From positions 1-51,553 of the forward strand of contig PMOK01000192.1 of the NCBI GenBank assembly GCA_003162425.1: DNA of 51,553 nt, read 5' to 3'. The first letter of the stretch is position 1, and every line of letters begins with the position of its first letter. This DNA comes from Bryobacterales bacterium. Lineage in GTDB: Bacteria > Acidobacteriota > Terriglobia > Bryobacterales > Bryobacteraceae. Made by a program: the position numbers and the translations under genes. Shown here one piece after another: positions 1-8,316 of this stretch. The notes beneath the pieces were generated by a model. The model saw nothing but the letters and a program-made list of their open reading frames with translations. It ran no database searches and had not been told where the DNA came from.

Positions 1-33
1 GACGGTGCGAACACGGCACGCAAGGATGCGTAC
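1..33. repeat. Palindromic repeat, family E, cut by window start
   Basis: Read on the minus strand this stretch closely matches the double hairpin at 33047-33087: a GCA(C/T)-type hairpin with a TGCGTGCCG core followed by the start of a second arm. It lies directly after the stop codon of the SDR gene (35), the usual position for REP-like elements. Only part of the element is in the window. Confidence 0.55.
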
Positions 34-34
34 G

Positions 35-703
35 CTATAACGTGATTCCCCCGTCGACGGAAAGCACTTGTCCAGTGACGTAGTTATCCGGCTCAAGTAA
101 AAACCGAACGACGCGTGCGACATCCTGCGCCTTTCCGTAACGGGGAATGATGCCGTCTTTCAGATACCTTTCGTATTTACCCGACGCAATGCTCGCCTCA
201 GCCATGCCCGCCGCCATCACGCCGGGCGCGATCACGTTGACGCGAATGTTCGCCTGGCCGCGGCATTCCTTGGCCAGGATTCGCGCAGCATGCAGCAGTG
301 CCGCCTTCTCGCCGGCGTAAGCTGTCGATCCTGGAAATAGCGCTACCGCTTGCATGGTCGCGAACAGCACAATCGCTCCTTGGGTTCCGGTTGCTTTCAT
401 TCGCTCCGCCGCTTCGCGCGCCAGCAAGATCGGACCCTCGTAATTCACCTGGTGCGAGATCCGCATCGCTTCCTCCATCTCGCCGCGCGCCGGACTGCCG
501 GTAAACACCACCAGCCCGTACAGCTTCCCAAGCGCGTCCAGTAACCGTTTGCGATCATCAGCAACGGTGATGTCGGCGCGAATTCCGTGTTGTCGCGAGC
601 TGACGATTACGTTCGCGCCCTCGCTCTTCAGCAGTTCTGCGCTGGCCGAACCTAGGCCGCCCGCCCCACCCGCGAGAAGAATCTCAAGCCCGGCTACCGG
701 CAA
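35..703 (-). CDS. SDR family NAD(P)-dependent oxidoreductase
   Basis: A 222-residue short-chain dehydrogenase/reductase with a Rossmann fold. The N-terminus carries the cofactor loop GGAGGLG. The catalytic pair appears as YAGEK (the YxxxK motif), and the C-terminus has the usual VTGQVLSVDGG segment, so the fold is complete although the protein is slightly shorter than the common 250 residues. The start is taken as TTG at 703, because a good AAGGAGG ribosome site lies nine bases upstream and the sequence reads straight into the first beta strand. It overlaps the end of the O-antigen ligase-like gene by 20 bases, which suggests translational coupling. The substrate cannot be told from sequence; a role in sugar or envelope metabolism is only suggested by the neighbour. 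Confidence 0.88.
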   Translation of the reverse strand: MPVAGLEILLAGGAGGLGSASAELLKSEGANVIVSSRQHGIRADITVADDRKRLLDALGKLYGLVVFTGSPARGEMEEAMRISHQVNYEGPILLAREAAERMKATGTQGAIVLFATMQAVALFPGSTAYAGEKAALLHAARILAKECRGQANIRVNVIAPGVMAAGMAEASIASGKYERYLKDGIIPRYGKAQDVARVVRFLLEPDNYVTGQVLSVDGGITL

Positions 704-1907
704 CGTCCGCAGCCTCCTTGGCGACGTAACCGAAAGCGATCATCGCCAAAAACAGCGTCAGCACTTCGCTGTCGCCCAGGTTGTACTCCAGCAGCCCTTC
801 CGCTAGAATCGCCAGAATCACAGCAATCGCGCCATGCAGCACGAAGCGCGCCTCCGTGCTTGAAGGCTTTCCTCTTAAAGCACTTGCAAAGTCCCACAGA
901 ACTTTCCCGATCAGCCACATCATCGCTAGCATGGTTGGAATCCCTCGCTCGGCAGCATACTGAATATAGATGTTATGCAAATGTCCGTACCAGCCGGTTG
1001 GCAGCGGTCGCGCGATGTCAGCGGGAACATAGCGGTCGAACTGCGCAGGATCTTTCATAACCTCCGGGCCCAATCCGAGCAGCGGATGCGCGCGAATCAT
1101 CTCGATGCCTGTCCGCCGTGTTATGCTGCGATGCAGGTTCGAATCCGTCTGGCCATGTGGCTGCATAATGGACGTGACTCGCTCTTTCAACGCAGCCGGC
1201 GCTACCAGAAAAGCGATAGCCGCAACCACGGGCACGGCGGCAACCATCCACTTGTGCCAGAACCACAGCAGGTACAGCAATCCCACTGGAAAGCCGAGCA
1301 GAAAAATGCTGCGCGTGAATCCAAGGACGAGCGATAGACTGAGCACGGCTGCGCAAAACCATCCCGCAGCCTTCCAGCGCCTTTCGATGGAGAAAAATAG
1401 CAAGGCGAGCAGGAACAACAGAACGATCATTTCTTCGCCGCCGAACGTCATCCAGTGGCTCATGAAACCGGTGATTCGCTGGCCGATGTAGAACTCATAA
1501 AAGTTCCGGTGCAGCTCTTGCGATTCCTGATATTTCTGCGCGAACTGAAACAGGCTTCGAACAGCCGAGAGCGTGGTTACGCCGGCCCAGATCAGTGCGA
1601 TGGCGCGGATCTCAGCGATCTTGCGGAACGAGGAGTAAACCACCAGCAGAACTGTAAAGACGAAAAACTTGCGAATCTGGGGCGTGCCGTCGTGGATGTG
1701 CCCGGAGGCGAGCCACGAGATCACAGTTCCAGTGAAGAATAACGCGAGCGGCAGCTTGATGGGCGGCAGCCGTATGCGCTCGGAAGAGAGCAACAAAGCC
1801 GCCAGCGCCAGGCCGAGCAAAATCTGCGACGCCGCAATCGAGAATAAAATAGAAATAAGCGATCCGCAGATCAGATAGAAGGCGGCGCGGTCGAGGTAAG
1901 GCTTCAA
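684..1907 (-). CDS. O-antigen ligase family membrane protein (Wzy/WaaL-like)
   Basis: A 407-residue polytopic inner-membrane protein with about ten hydrophobic segments. A long periplasmic-type loop in the C-terminal half contains a Pro/Gly-rich LLGLGPEVM stretch and an HNIY motif followed by AAERGIPTM. This arrangement (conserved Arg and His in a large loop, with H-N-x-Y) is the signature of the O-antigen ligase/polymerase superfamily, which transfers or polymerises undecaprenyl-linked glycans at the periplasmic face. Ligase, polymerase and other glycan-transfer members cannot be separated by eye. Translation seems to start at TTG (1907), 18 bases from the divergently transcribed sixA, so the two share a very short promoter region or lie downstream of longer transcripts. 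Confidence 0.82.
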   Translation of the reverse strand: MKPYLDRAAFYLICGSLISILFSIAASQILLGLALAALLLSSERIRLPPIKLPLALFFTGTVISWLASGHIHDGTPQIRKFFVFTVLLVVYSSFRKIAEIRAIALIWAGVTTLSAVRSLFQFAQKYQESQELHRNFYEFYIGQRITGFMSHWMTFGGEEMIVLLFLLALLFFSIERRWKAAGWFCAAVLSLSLVLGFTRSIFLLGFPVGLLYLLWFWHKWMVAAVPVVAAIAFLVAPAALKERVTSIMQPHGQTDSNLHRSITRRTGIEMIRAHPLLGLGPEVMKDPAQFDRYVPADIARPLPTGWYGHLHNIYIQYAAERGIPTMLAMMWLIGKVLWDFASALRGKPSSTEARFVLHGAIAVILAILAEGLLEYNLGDSEVLTLFLAMIAFGYVAKEAADVAGSRA

Positions 1908-1925
1908 CTCTGTAGGCTACCAGGA

Positions 1926-2411
1926 ATGAAGATCTATATTCTCCGGCACGGGATCGCGGAAGAAGCGCAAGGAAGTCAGCCGGATTCCGATCGCGCGCTC
2001 ACTCCAGAAGGCAAGAGGAAACTGCGGAGTGTTCTGCGCACCGCGGATGCTGCCGGCGTTGCTCCGTCACTCATTCTCACCAGCCCGTACCGCCGGGCGC
2101 TCCAGACCGCGCAGATTGCCGCCGAAGTCCTGAAATATAAAGGTGAGTTGCTGCAGACCAAAACCCTGGAGCCGGGCTCGCAGCCGCGCACTGTTTGGGA
2201 TGAGATTCGGGTCCACAAAGATGAAGCGGAAATTCTGCTCTCCGGTCACGAACCGCTCTTTAGCAGCCTGACCGCGTATCTACTGGCTGCGCCCGGTCTC
2301 CAGATCGATTACAAAAAGGGCGCGCTGGCGTGCGTCGAAATCGATCACTTCACAGCCGAGCCGCACGGCGTCCTGAAATGGATGCTGACGCCGAAGCTCG
2401 CGGCGTGCTAG
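1926..2411 (+). CDS. sixA: Phosphohistidine phosphatase SixA
   Basis: A 161-residue histidine-phosphatase-superfamily protein. The catalytic RHG lies at residues 7-9 (His8 would carry the phosphate), followed by the SixA-type LTPEGKRKL segment. The motif SPYRRALQTA supplies the second Arg, and LLSGHEPL carries the second catalytic His. SixA removes phosphate from phosphohistidine on HPr-like or histidine-phosphotransfer proteins in the cytoplasm; the length fits the SixA branch rather than phosphoglycerate mutase. No phosphotransferase partner is in the window. It is convergent with the S9 peptidase gene, with only 10 bases between the stops. Confidence 0.88.
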   Translation: MKIYILRHGIAEEAQGSQPDSDRALTPEGKRKLRSVLRTADAAGVAPSLILTSPYRRALQTAQIAAEVLKYKGELLQTKTLEPGSQPRTVWDEIRVHKDEAEILLSGHEPLFSSLTAYLLAAPGLQIDYKKGALACVEIDHFTAEPHGVLKWMLTPKLAAC

Positions 2412-2421
2412 CGACGGCGAT

Positions 2422-5112
2422 TCACGGAAGCAGTTCCGTGGTCATCGTAGCTCCGCCCATCTCGCTCAGCACCGCCGACATTTTCACCAATTTTCGGGAA
2501 TCCTTTGCAAACCAGATGGTCGACTTGTCTGGCCCACCGTCGGCCGATGTAAGTTCCACCTTGAACGTATCGAAGGTTCCGGCCGGTACGGTTACGCTTT
2601 CCGAACCCGCAACCTTCAGCTGCACCAGCTTGACCTTCTGCTTCATCAGATCGAGATTACGGAAGGTGGTTGTATAGCCCTCAGCCAATGGTAGACATCC
2701 AATGGCCTGCTGCGCGCCGTTCGAATCGGCGAACAGCGGTCCACCGAGATCGACGGAGATTGGATGTTCCTGTCCATTCGTGCTCATCGTTCCCTGCGCT
2801 TTGTCGCCTGCGAAATCCAAGTCGATTGAAGTTTCGCCTTGCTTCACGTTGCGCTTGCGCACGGTCAGGCTGCCTTTGTCGAGAGTGGCTGTATCGATGG
2901 CTTGCCCCATAGGCGTGTCCATGGTTGATGTCGTGGTCCACGCGCCGTTTTCTTCCTGGATCGCAGTGGAAACTTTCAGTGCGATGTGTTGGCCGCCGAT
3001 CTCGATCTTGGCGTCGTAATGATAAGTTCCCGGTTTCAAATCCATGGCCGGTTTGGGAGCGCCAACCTGAGCGGCGTCCACTTTCTTGGCCAACGTTACG
3101 GTTTTCGGATCCACCGTGATTTCCTTCAAGCGCTCCACCACTTCCGGAGTCCCGTCCTGCTGGTAGCGGCCGTCCAGATGCTTGGCCAGGAATTTCTCGG
3201 TGGCCATGAACATCGCCATATTGTTCACCGGCCGCGCGAAGCCGTGCCCTTCGTCCGGCGCCAGAAGATATTCCACCGGAAAACCTCGATCGCGCAACGC
3301 CACCACAATCTGCTCGGCTTCGCGTTTGTTGACACGCGGATCATTCGCGCCTTGCACCACCAGGAGCGGCGTTTTGATTTTATCCGCCGAAGCCAGCGGA
3401 GAGCGGCCCTTCAGCCAGGCCTTGCCTTCCGCGGTCCCCGGATCGGCCATGCGCGCGTACATCATTTTGCGGCCGGCCTCCCAATACGGCGGGATAGATT
3501 CGAGCAACGTAAGGAGATTAGACGGGCCCACGATATCCACCGCGGCGCGATACAGATCGGGCGTATAAGCAACACCGGCCAGCGTCGCATAGCCGCCGTA
3601 GGAGCCTCCCAGAATGCCGATGCGCTTCGGATCCGCGAAGCCTTCCGCCACCAGGTACTTCACGCCCCAAGTGATATCGTCCTGCATCTTGCGGCCCCAT
3701 TCGCCGTTGCCGGCATTCAGAAACTTCTTGCCATATCCCGTGGAGCCGCGGAAATTCGGCATCAGAACGGCGTAGCCGCGATTCGAAAAAAACTGGGCCA
3801 GCGGATTATAGCCCCATTCATCGCGCGCCCAGGGACCACCGTGCGGCACCACTACGGTGGGCAGTTGCTTGCCCGGCACGCCCTTCGGCAACGTCAAGTA
3901 AGCCGGAATTTCCAGACCGTCGGACGATTTGTAACGCACCGCGCGCATGGAGGCCAGCGATTCGCGCGGCAGCTTTTCCCGGATCTTGAATTGGTGCGTG
4001 AGCGTGTGTTTCTTGCGATCGAACAGATAATTGTCGCCGGGCTCGGTATCGCTGTGCGCGCTCACCAGCCACAACTGCTCGTCATTGCTGCGCGAGGCCA
4101 CGCCGATCTCTTTCCCCGGCAACTTTCCTTGCAGCCACTTATAGTCGGCCTCGAAGCCCTTGTCGCGAAAATAACGCCGGATCTGATCATCGTCGTAGGC
4201 GGTCATGGCGAGTTCGTCGGTGGCTTCCGAGAACACCGCTGTGCCGAAGTCGACATGCTTGAGCGGATCCGACTCCACCGCTTCCAGCTTTTCGGTTTCG
4301 GGATCGAACAGCACCAGCGCGGACAGGTTCACATCGTTGCCTTTGTTGGTTTCCATGTAAAACCGGAGGCCGTCTTTGTGAAACCGAAGTGGGGAGCAGT
4401 TCTCAAAGACATCGCAGGAGTAGATCTTGGTGAAGCCGCTGGCGTCGGCGCGCAGCACTTCCTGGTCGCCGTTATCTGCGGTTCGCGTAGCCAGACGTAA
4501 CTGGCCGTTGAGATCGAAGATCCAGCCGGAGATGCGCTCCGTATTCTTGCGGAGCAGTGTGCGCTCACCAGTTGAGATCTTCAATTTGTAGAGATCGTGC
4601 CAGGCCTTATCGCGATCGTTGAGGCCGATGTAAACGATATCCGGATCGTTCTTGGGTACGCTGTACGGCATAACGCGCACTCCCGTCAAGCCGGTCAAAT
4701 CGCGCGAGGTTGGAGCGTCGGCGCCGGCAGCGGGTGCCGCGGCGGGATCCACCGAATAGAGATTGTAATTCTCATCGCCGTCTTTATCCTTCGCGTAGAG
4801 AATGAACTTGCCGTCACGGGACCACAGGTAGCCTGCGACGGGACGCTTCGTCTCGGTGGTCAACAGTTTCGCTGCACTGAAGGGTTCTTCCGTTTTCTTC
4901 ACCCAAATATTGCGCGTTTTCGACCACGGTTTCATAAACGCGAGGTACTTTCCGTCGGGCGACACTTCGGCGACGGTGATCTCGGGATCTCCGAATAGCA
5001 ACTCGCGGTCAATCAACGGAGGCAGCCCTTGCGTGGTGGCCTGATTTTTCTGTGCAGTTAGCATGAACGATAGCAGCAAGCCTGCGGAAGCGATATAAAA
5101 AAGTCGGGACAT
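2422..5112 (-). CDS. Secreted S9 family prolyl oligopeptidase with extra C-terminal domain
   Basis: About 896 residues. A signal peptide is followed by a beta-propeller made of WD/TolB-like blades (to about residue 380) and an alpha/beta-hydrolase domain. The catalytic triad is visible: Ser504 in GGSYGGYA, Asp591 in GANDPR and His623 in DEGHGF. The S9 family cleaves short peptides, often after proline or releasing dipeptides. Beyond the peptidase end (about residue 650) there is an additional region of some 230 residues resembling DUF3108-type beta domains. I prefer ATG at 5112 over TTG at 5124, since the former gives a clean signal peptide (MSRLFYIASAGLLLSF). It is the last gene of the minus-strand run that begins with lpxB, 58 bases after the acyltransferase start on the map. 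Probably periplasmic. Confidence 0.9.
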   Translation of the reverse strand: MSRLFYIASAGLLLSFMLTAQKNQATTQGLPPLIDRELLFGDPEITVAEVSPDGKYLAFMKPWSKTRNIWVKKTEEPFSAAKLLTTETKRPVAGYLWSRDGKFILYAKDKDGDENYNLYSVDPAAAPAAGADAPTSRDLTGLTGVRVMPYSVPKNDPDIVYIGLNDRDKAWHDLYKLKISTGERTLLRKNTERISGWIFDLNGQLRLATRTADNGDQEVLRADASGFTKIYSCDVFENCSPLRFHKDGLRFYMETNKGNDVNLSALVLFDPETEKLEAVESDPLKHVDFGTAVFSEATDELAMTAYDDDQIRRYFRDKGFEADYKWLQGKLPGKEIGVASRSNDEQLWLVSAHSDTEPGDNYLFDRKKHTLTHQFKIREKLPRESLASMRAVRYKSSDGLEIPAYLTLPKGVPGKQLPTVVVPHGGPWARDEWGYNPLAQFFSNRGYAVLMPNFRGSTGYGKKFLNAGNGEWGRKMQDDITWGVKYLVAEGFADPKRIGILGGSYGGYATLAGVAYTPDLYRAAVDIVGPSNLLTLLESIPPYWEAGRKMMYARMADPGTAEGKAWLKGRSPLASADKIKTPLLVVQGANDPRVNKREAEQIVVALRDRGFPVEYLLAPDEGHGFARPVNNMAMFMATEKFLAKHLDGRYQQDGTPEVVERLKEITVDPKTVTLAKKVDAAQVGAPKPAMDLKPGTYHYDAKIEIGGQHIALKVSTAIQEENGAWTTTSTMDTPMGQAIDTATLDKGSLTVRKRNVKQGETSIDLDFAGDKAQGTMSTNGQEHPISVDLGGPLFADSNGAQQAIGCLPLAEGYTTTFRNLDLMKQKVKLVQLKVAGSESVTVPAGTFDTFKVELTSADGGPDKSTIWFAKDSRKLVKMSAVLSEMGGATMTTELLP

Positions 5113-5170
5113 ACCTGGGAACAACCTTTCTTACGTCTCTTTTCCATCTAAGACGATTGTAGCGAGTGCC

Positions 5171-6337
5171 TCAGAGAATAGTCTTCAGCTTCGGGATGCG
5201 GAGCACAACTTGTGCTGTCAGCCAACTCAATAACACCGTTGTGAGGAAGACAAAAAGAAACTTAATACTGGCGTGAATGGGTAGATCCAGCATCAGGCGC
5301 TGCGTCCACGTGATGTAGACGTAATGCACCAAGTACATCACATAGGCGCTTCTCGTCAGCGAATTCATCCAAGGCCGTGAGGTCAGCTCGATTCCGCGAA
5401 AGAGCGCCAGGAATCCGAAACAGCTCGCCACGCAGCTTATCACCCAAAGCACCGCTTCCAGAGGCCCAGTAGAGGACAGGAGCTGACGGACCAGCGGCAA
5501 TCGGGGGACGAACACCAGAGCGTTGTAGGCCAGGATGCAACCCCAAATCCAGAGCCGCCAGTGCCGCGCCAAGCTGCCTTCGCAGGCTAGCAGACCCTTC
5601 GCAATTCCAGGTGCGCCTATCAGAAAACCGAACACAAACCACAGTGCGTAGAGGCCGATGCGCGAAATCTGAAACGAAAATGGCGACGTCAGGAAGTCAG
5701 TCCAGGCTCCGAATCCGTAGCGGGAGAGCAGCGGCAGGTACACGAGCGCTGTTAGAAAAAGGACGATAGCGAAAGTCGCGAGGGCATGCTCGCGCAAGCT
5801 CGCCACGGAGCGCTCGGCCAGCGGCATCCAACGGCGAAGGGGAACCAGCATCAACGCCAATATCAAATCGAAGAAGAGCAACAGCCAGACAAACCAGGGC
5901 GGTCCGGCAGCAAAACCGCCCTCGGCTAGGAGCCTGTAGAAATCCACAAACCCGGTGCTGCGCCCGGTAAGCTGCCAGGATGCGTAGTAAGCAATCGGCA
6001 TCAGGAATACGACGGCGAACGCGAACGGCAGGCCCAGCCGCAGCAATCGGTCGCGCATGAAACCGAAAGTTCCATGCCTGCGGAGGGCCGGATAGACGAA
6101 GAGCCCGGAGACGAAAAACATCAGCGACATAAAGAACACGTCGTTGAAGTTCTCGGCATAGTCGAAAAACACCCACCGCGTTACGTCAACCACCGGCGCC
6201 GTGGAGCGGAACATGTGCTGCTTGTCGAAGTGAGCGAAAGTTGTGTAGGCGAGAGAGCTGTGATGGCCGAGAACCATCAACGTCAGCGTGGTACGGAGAT
6301 AGTCGATGGAAAGGTCGCGTTTCCCTGGTTCCTTCAC
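5171..6337 (-). CDS. Acyltransferase family 3 / OpgC-like membrane protein
   Basis: A 388-residue integral membrane protein with ten or so transmembrane helices. It begins with the family signature R-x-(4)-DYLRT followed by LGHHSS, the His-containing first helix of acyltransferase family 3 (OafA/NodX/OpgC). Members move acetyl, succinyl or other acyl groups onto glycans or lipids on the outer side of the inner membrane. The spacing and DYLR start are closer to OpgC-type glucan succinyltransferases than to OafA, and there is no SGNH domain. Start is GTG at 6337, 11 bases after the M1-like stop, so it is probably in the same operon as lpxB and the two peptidase-like genes. The substrate is unknown. 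Confidence 0.85.
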   Translation of the reverse strand: MKEPGKRDLSIDYLRTTLTLMVLGHHSSLAYTTFAHFDKQHMFRSTAPVVDVTRWVFFDYAENFNDVFFMSLMFFVSGLFVYPALRRHGTFGFMRDRLLRLGLPFAFAVVFLMPIAYYASWQLTGRSTGFVDFYRLLAEGGFAAGPPWFVWLLLFFDLILALMLVPLRRWMPLAERSVASLREHALATFAIVLFLTALVYLPLLSRYGFGAWTDFLTSPFSFQISRIGLYALWFVFGFLIGAPGIAKGLLACEGSLARHWRLWIWGCILAYNALVFVPRLPLVRQLLSSTGPLEAVLWVISCVASCFGFLALFRGIELTSRPWMNSLTRSAYVMYLVHYVYITWTQRLMLDLPIHASIKFLFVFLTTVLLSWLTAQVVLRIPKLKTIL

Positions 6338-6348
6338 TTGTAGATGGG

Positions 6349-8316
6349 CTAAAAATCTTTCCGCGTACGCTCGTAGGGCGTCTTCAAATACTTGGCAGCT
6401 TCTTCCTGCGCGCCTTGGGTATTATCCTTGGTGCGGATAGCGTGATTGTATTCGTTCACGGCGCGGTCGCGCTGGCCGTGCAGGTCGTAAATCATCCCCA
6501 GGTGAATGTGCGCCCACACTTCCGTCCATTTCGGATCCAGGTCGCCATTCAGCACTTCACGGAACTCATTGGCTGCGGTTTGATCGTTGCTCTGGAGAAA
6601 AAATACCTCGCCGACGCGGTAATGCGCGAGCGAACTGTTGCGATTCACCTCGAGCCCCTTCTGGAATTCCTTCAACGCTGAGCCATAGTCGCTCACCTCG
6701 ACGAACTGCTCGCCGCGCTTGATTGCCACGGCGACGCGCGTGGCTGGGGTCCAACGCAGCACCGACGCGTTGGGATCGATCGTCACCGATTTCGGCTTCC
6801 CAAAAGTATCTACCGTGAACTCGGAGGATGTGCCCACCACATCCACGCGCTTGGTTTCGGGATTACCTTCGGTCTCGATCTTCAGATCCACCGGCATGTG
6901 GAAGGTATCCAAATCCTGCGTGATCTTACCCATCACGCGAAAGCCTTTTTGCGTGCGGAATACAGTGTATTCCAGCTTGAACTCCGGAGTGCCGCTCGAT
7001 TCGAGCCACTGCAAGAAGAAATACTGCAAGTTCTGACCTGAGATCTGCTCCGCCATCTTGCGGAAATCACCCGTGCTGACGGATTGCCAGCCGTACTGCT
7101 GTGTGAAGTTGGCGAGGAGCTTTGAGAAATTATCATTGCCCATCACGCTGCGCAACATGTTCAGCGTAGCGGCGCCTTTGCCGGCGGTGGTGGCCCAAAA
7201 TTCCGGCGAATAGTCTTCCAGACGCCCGGCCTGGATCACCGGCGGATTGTCCACGGTCATGGCCTCGATGTAGGTGTCATGCAGAGCGTCCTCAAAGGCG
7301 CCCGGCCCGTTGGTCTGTTCTTCCCACAGCAATTCGGCATAACGGGCATTGCCGTTCTCGATCCACATGTGATCGCGGCTGATGGGAGACACCAGCGTGC
7401 TCCACCATTGGCGCGCGAGTTGGTTCGCCAGCAGACGCGATCCAACTGTGCTTCCGATTCCTCGTGGCGAGAGAAAAACGACGCCGGGCGCGGAATAGCC
7501 GTTGGGCGTGCCGTCCTCGGTCTCCACCAGCGTCAGATTAGCTTGCGGCGCCAAGCCGTACAGGCCTGTGAGGAAGGTCATCACCTTTCCGGTCTCCTCG
7601 CCGTAGGCGCCCGCCATGGATTGTTTGGTCCGGAAATAAACAGACGTTGTTACGCCTTGTGAGCTGACGCGCTGCGGATCGCCTTGGACCAACGCAATGC
7701 TGCCCGGGAAGGACGGTTTGGTGTACTGGAAATTGTAGACCGTTTTGTCGCCACCGGCCTTGTCGCTTTCGAGGCCGCCGGAGATTACCTTAAATGCGGA
7801 CGGCACGGTGATGTGCAGATCGGCGGTATAGCGATCGATGGAGTAATCGTTGATCGGGAACCAGCGCGCCGGATACATCAAATACGCGAAATCGTTCTGA
7901 ATGGCGGCGAATTTGATGCCGTAAACGGGCGAATCCTCCGCGCCGGTAAGCCGGCCGTCATAGGTAAACGTCAGCGTGGTTGGCTTGCCTTTCACCAAAG
8001 GAGCCGGAAAGCTGAGGCGAAGGCTGAAGTCCTGGCCGGACCGGGAGGCTTGGATCTGGTGACCAGCATCGTCCACCACTTTGGTTACGTTGAGCGCGTT
8101 GTTCAGCTCGAAAGATACCGAGGAGATGTCGTTGTCCAACGGCAGGAAGCGAACCTTGACGTTGGCATTGAGGGCTTGCGTATGTGGATTGACCTCGGCA
8201 TCGATGACATAATTCTCGACGTCGATGCGCGATTTTTTAACCCCTTTATCCTGCCCCACGAGGAGCGCGGGGATCGCGATCACCGCCAACGCCCGAAATA
8301 GGATCTTCCTATGCAT
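6349..8316 (-). CDS. M1 aminopeptidase-like protein with lost zinc site and C-terminal TPRs
   Basis: A 655-residue exported protein with signal peptide (residues 1-21), an M1-type N-terminal beta domain, a gluzincin-like catalytic domain, and a C-terminal region (about 530-640) with TPR-like helices containing YGSALKEFQKGL and RDRAVNEYNHAI. The fold aligns with family M1 around QWW-TLVSP and MWIENG, but the zinc motif HExxH is replaced by NQLAR (Asn298, Gln299, Arg302). The third ligand Glu is Asn321, and the catalytic Tyr region reads AGKGAATLNMLR without Tyr. It is therefore very unlikely to be a metallopeptidase and may act as a binding or scaffold protein in the periplasm. The start ATG 8316 has a GAGGAA ribosome site and overlaps the lpxB stop by 8 bases. 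Confidence 0.88.
   Translation of the reverse strand: MHRKILFRALAVIAIPALLVGQDKGVKKSRIDVENYVIDAEVNPHTQALNANVKVRFLPLDNDISSVSFELNNALNVTKVVDDAGHQIQASRSGQDFSLRLSFPAPLVKGKPTTLTFTYDGRLTGAEDSPVYGIKFAAIQNDFAYLMYPARWFPINDYSIDRYTADLHITVPSAFKVISGGLESDKAGGDKTVYNFQYTKPSFPGSIALVQGDPQRVSSQGVTTSVYFRTKQSMAGAYGEETGKVMTFLTGLYGLAPQANLTLVETEDGTPNGYSAPGVVFLSPRGIGSTVGSRLLANQLARQWWSTLVSPISRDHMWIENGNARYAELLWEEQTNGPGAFEDALHDTYIEAMTVDNPPVIQAGRLEDYSPEFWATTAGKGAATLNMLRSVMGNDNFSKLLANFTQQYGWQSVSTGDFRKMAEQISGQNLQYFFLQWLESSGTPEFKLEYTVFRTQKGFRVMGKITQDLDTFHMPVDLKIETEGNPETKRVDVVGTSSEFTVDTFGKPKSVTIDPNASVLRWTPATRVAVAIKRGEQFVEVSDYGSALKEFQKGLEVNRNSSLAHYRVGEVFFLQSNDQTAANEFREVLNGDLDPKWTEVWAHIHLGMIYDLHGQRDRAVNEYNHAIRTKDNTQGAQEEAAKYLKTPYERTRKDF

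Noticed and set aside
2986..4500. Long plus-strand open frame of 504 codons
   Set aside because: It is antisense to the S9 peptidase, rich in Arg/His/Ala as expected of a G/C-rich shadow frame, and lacks any domain.
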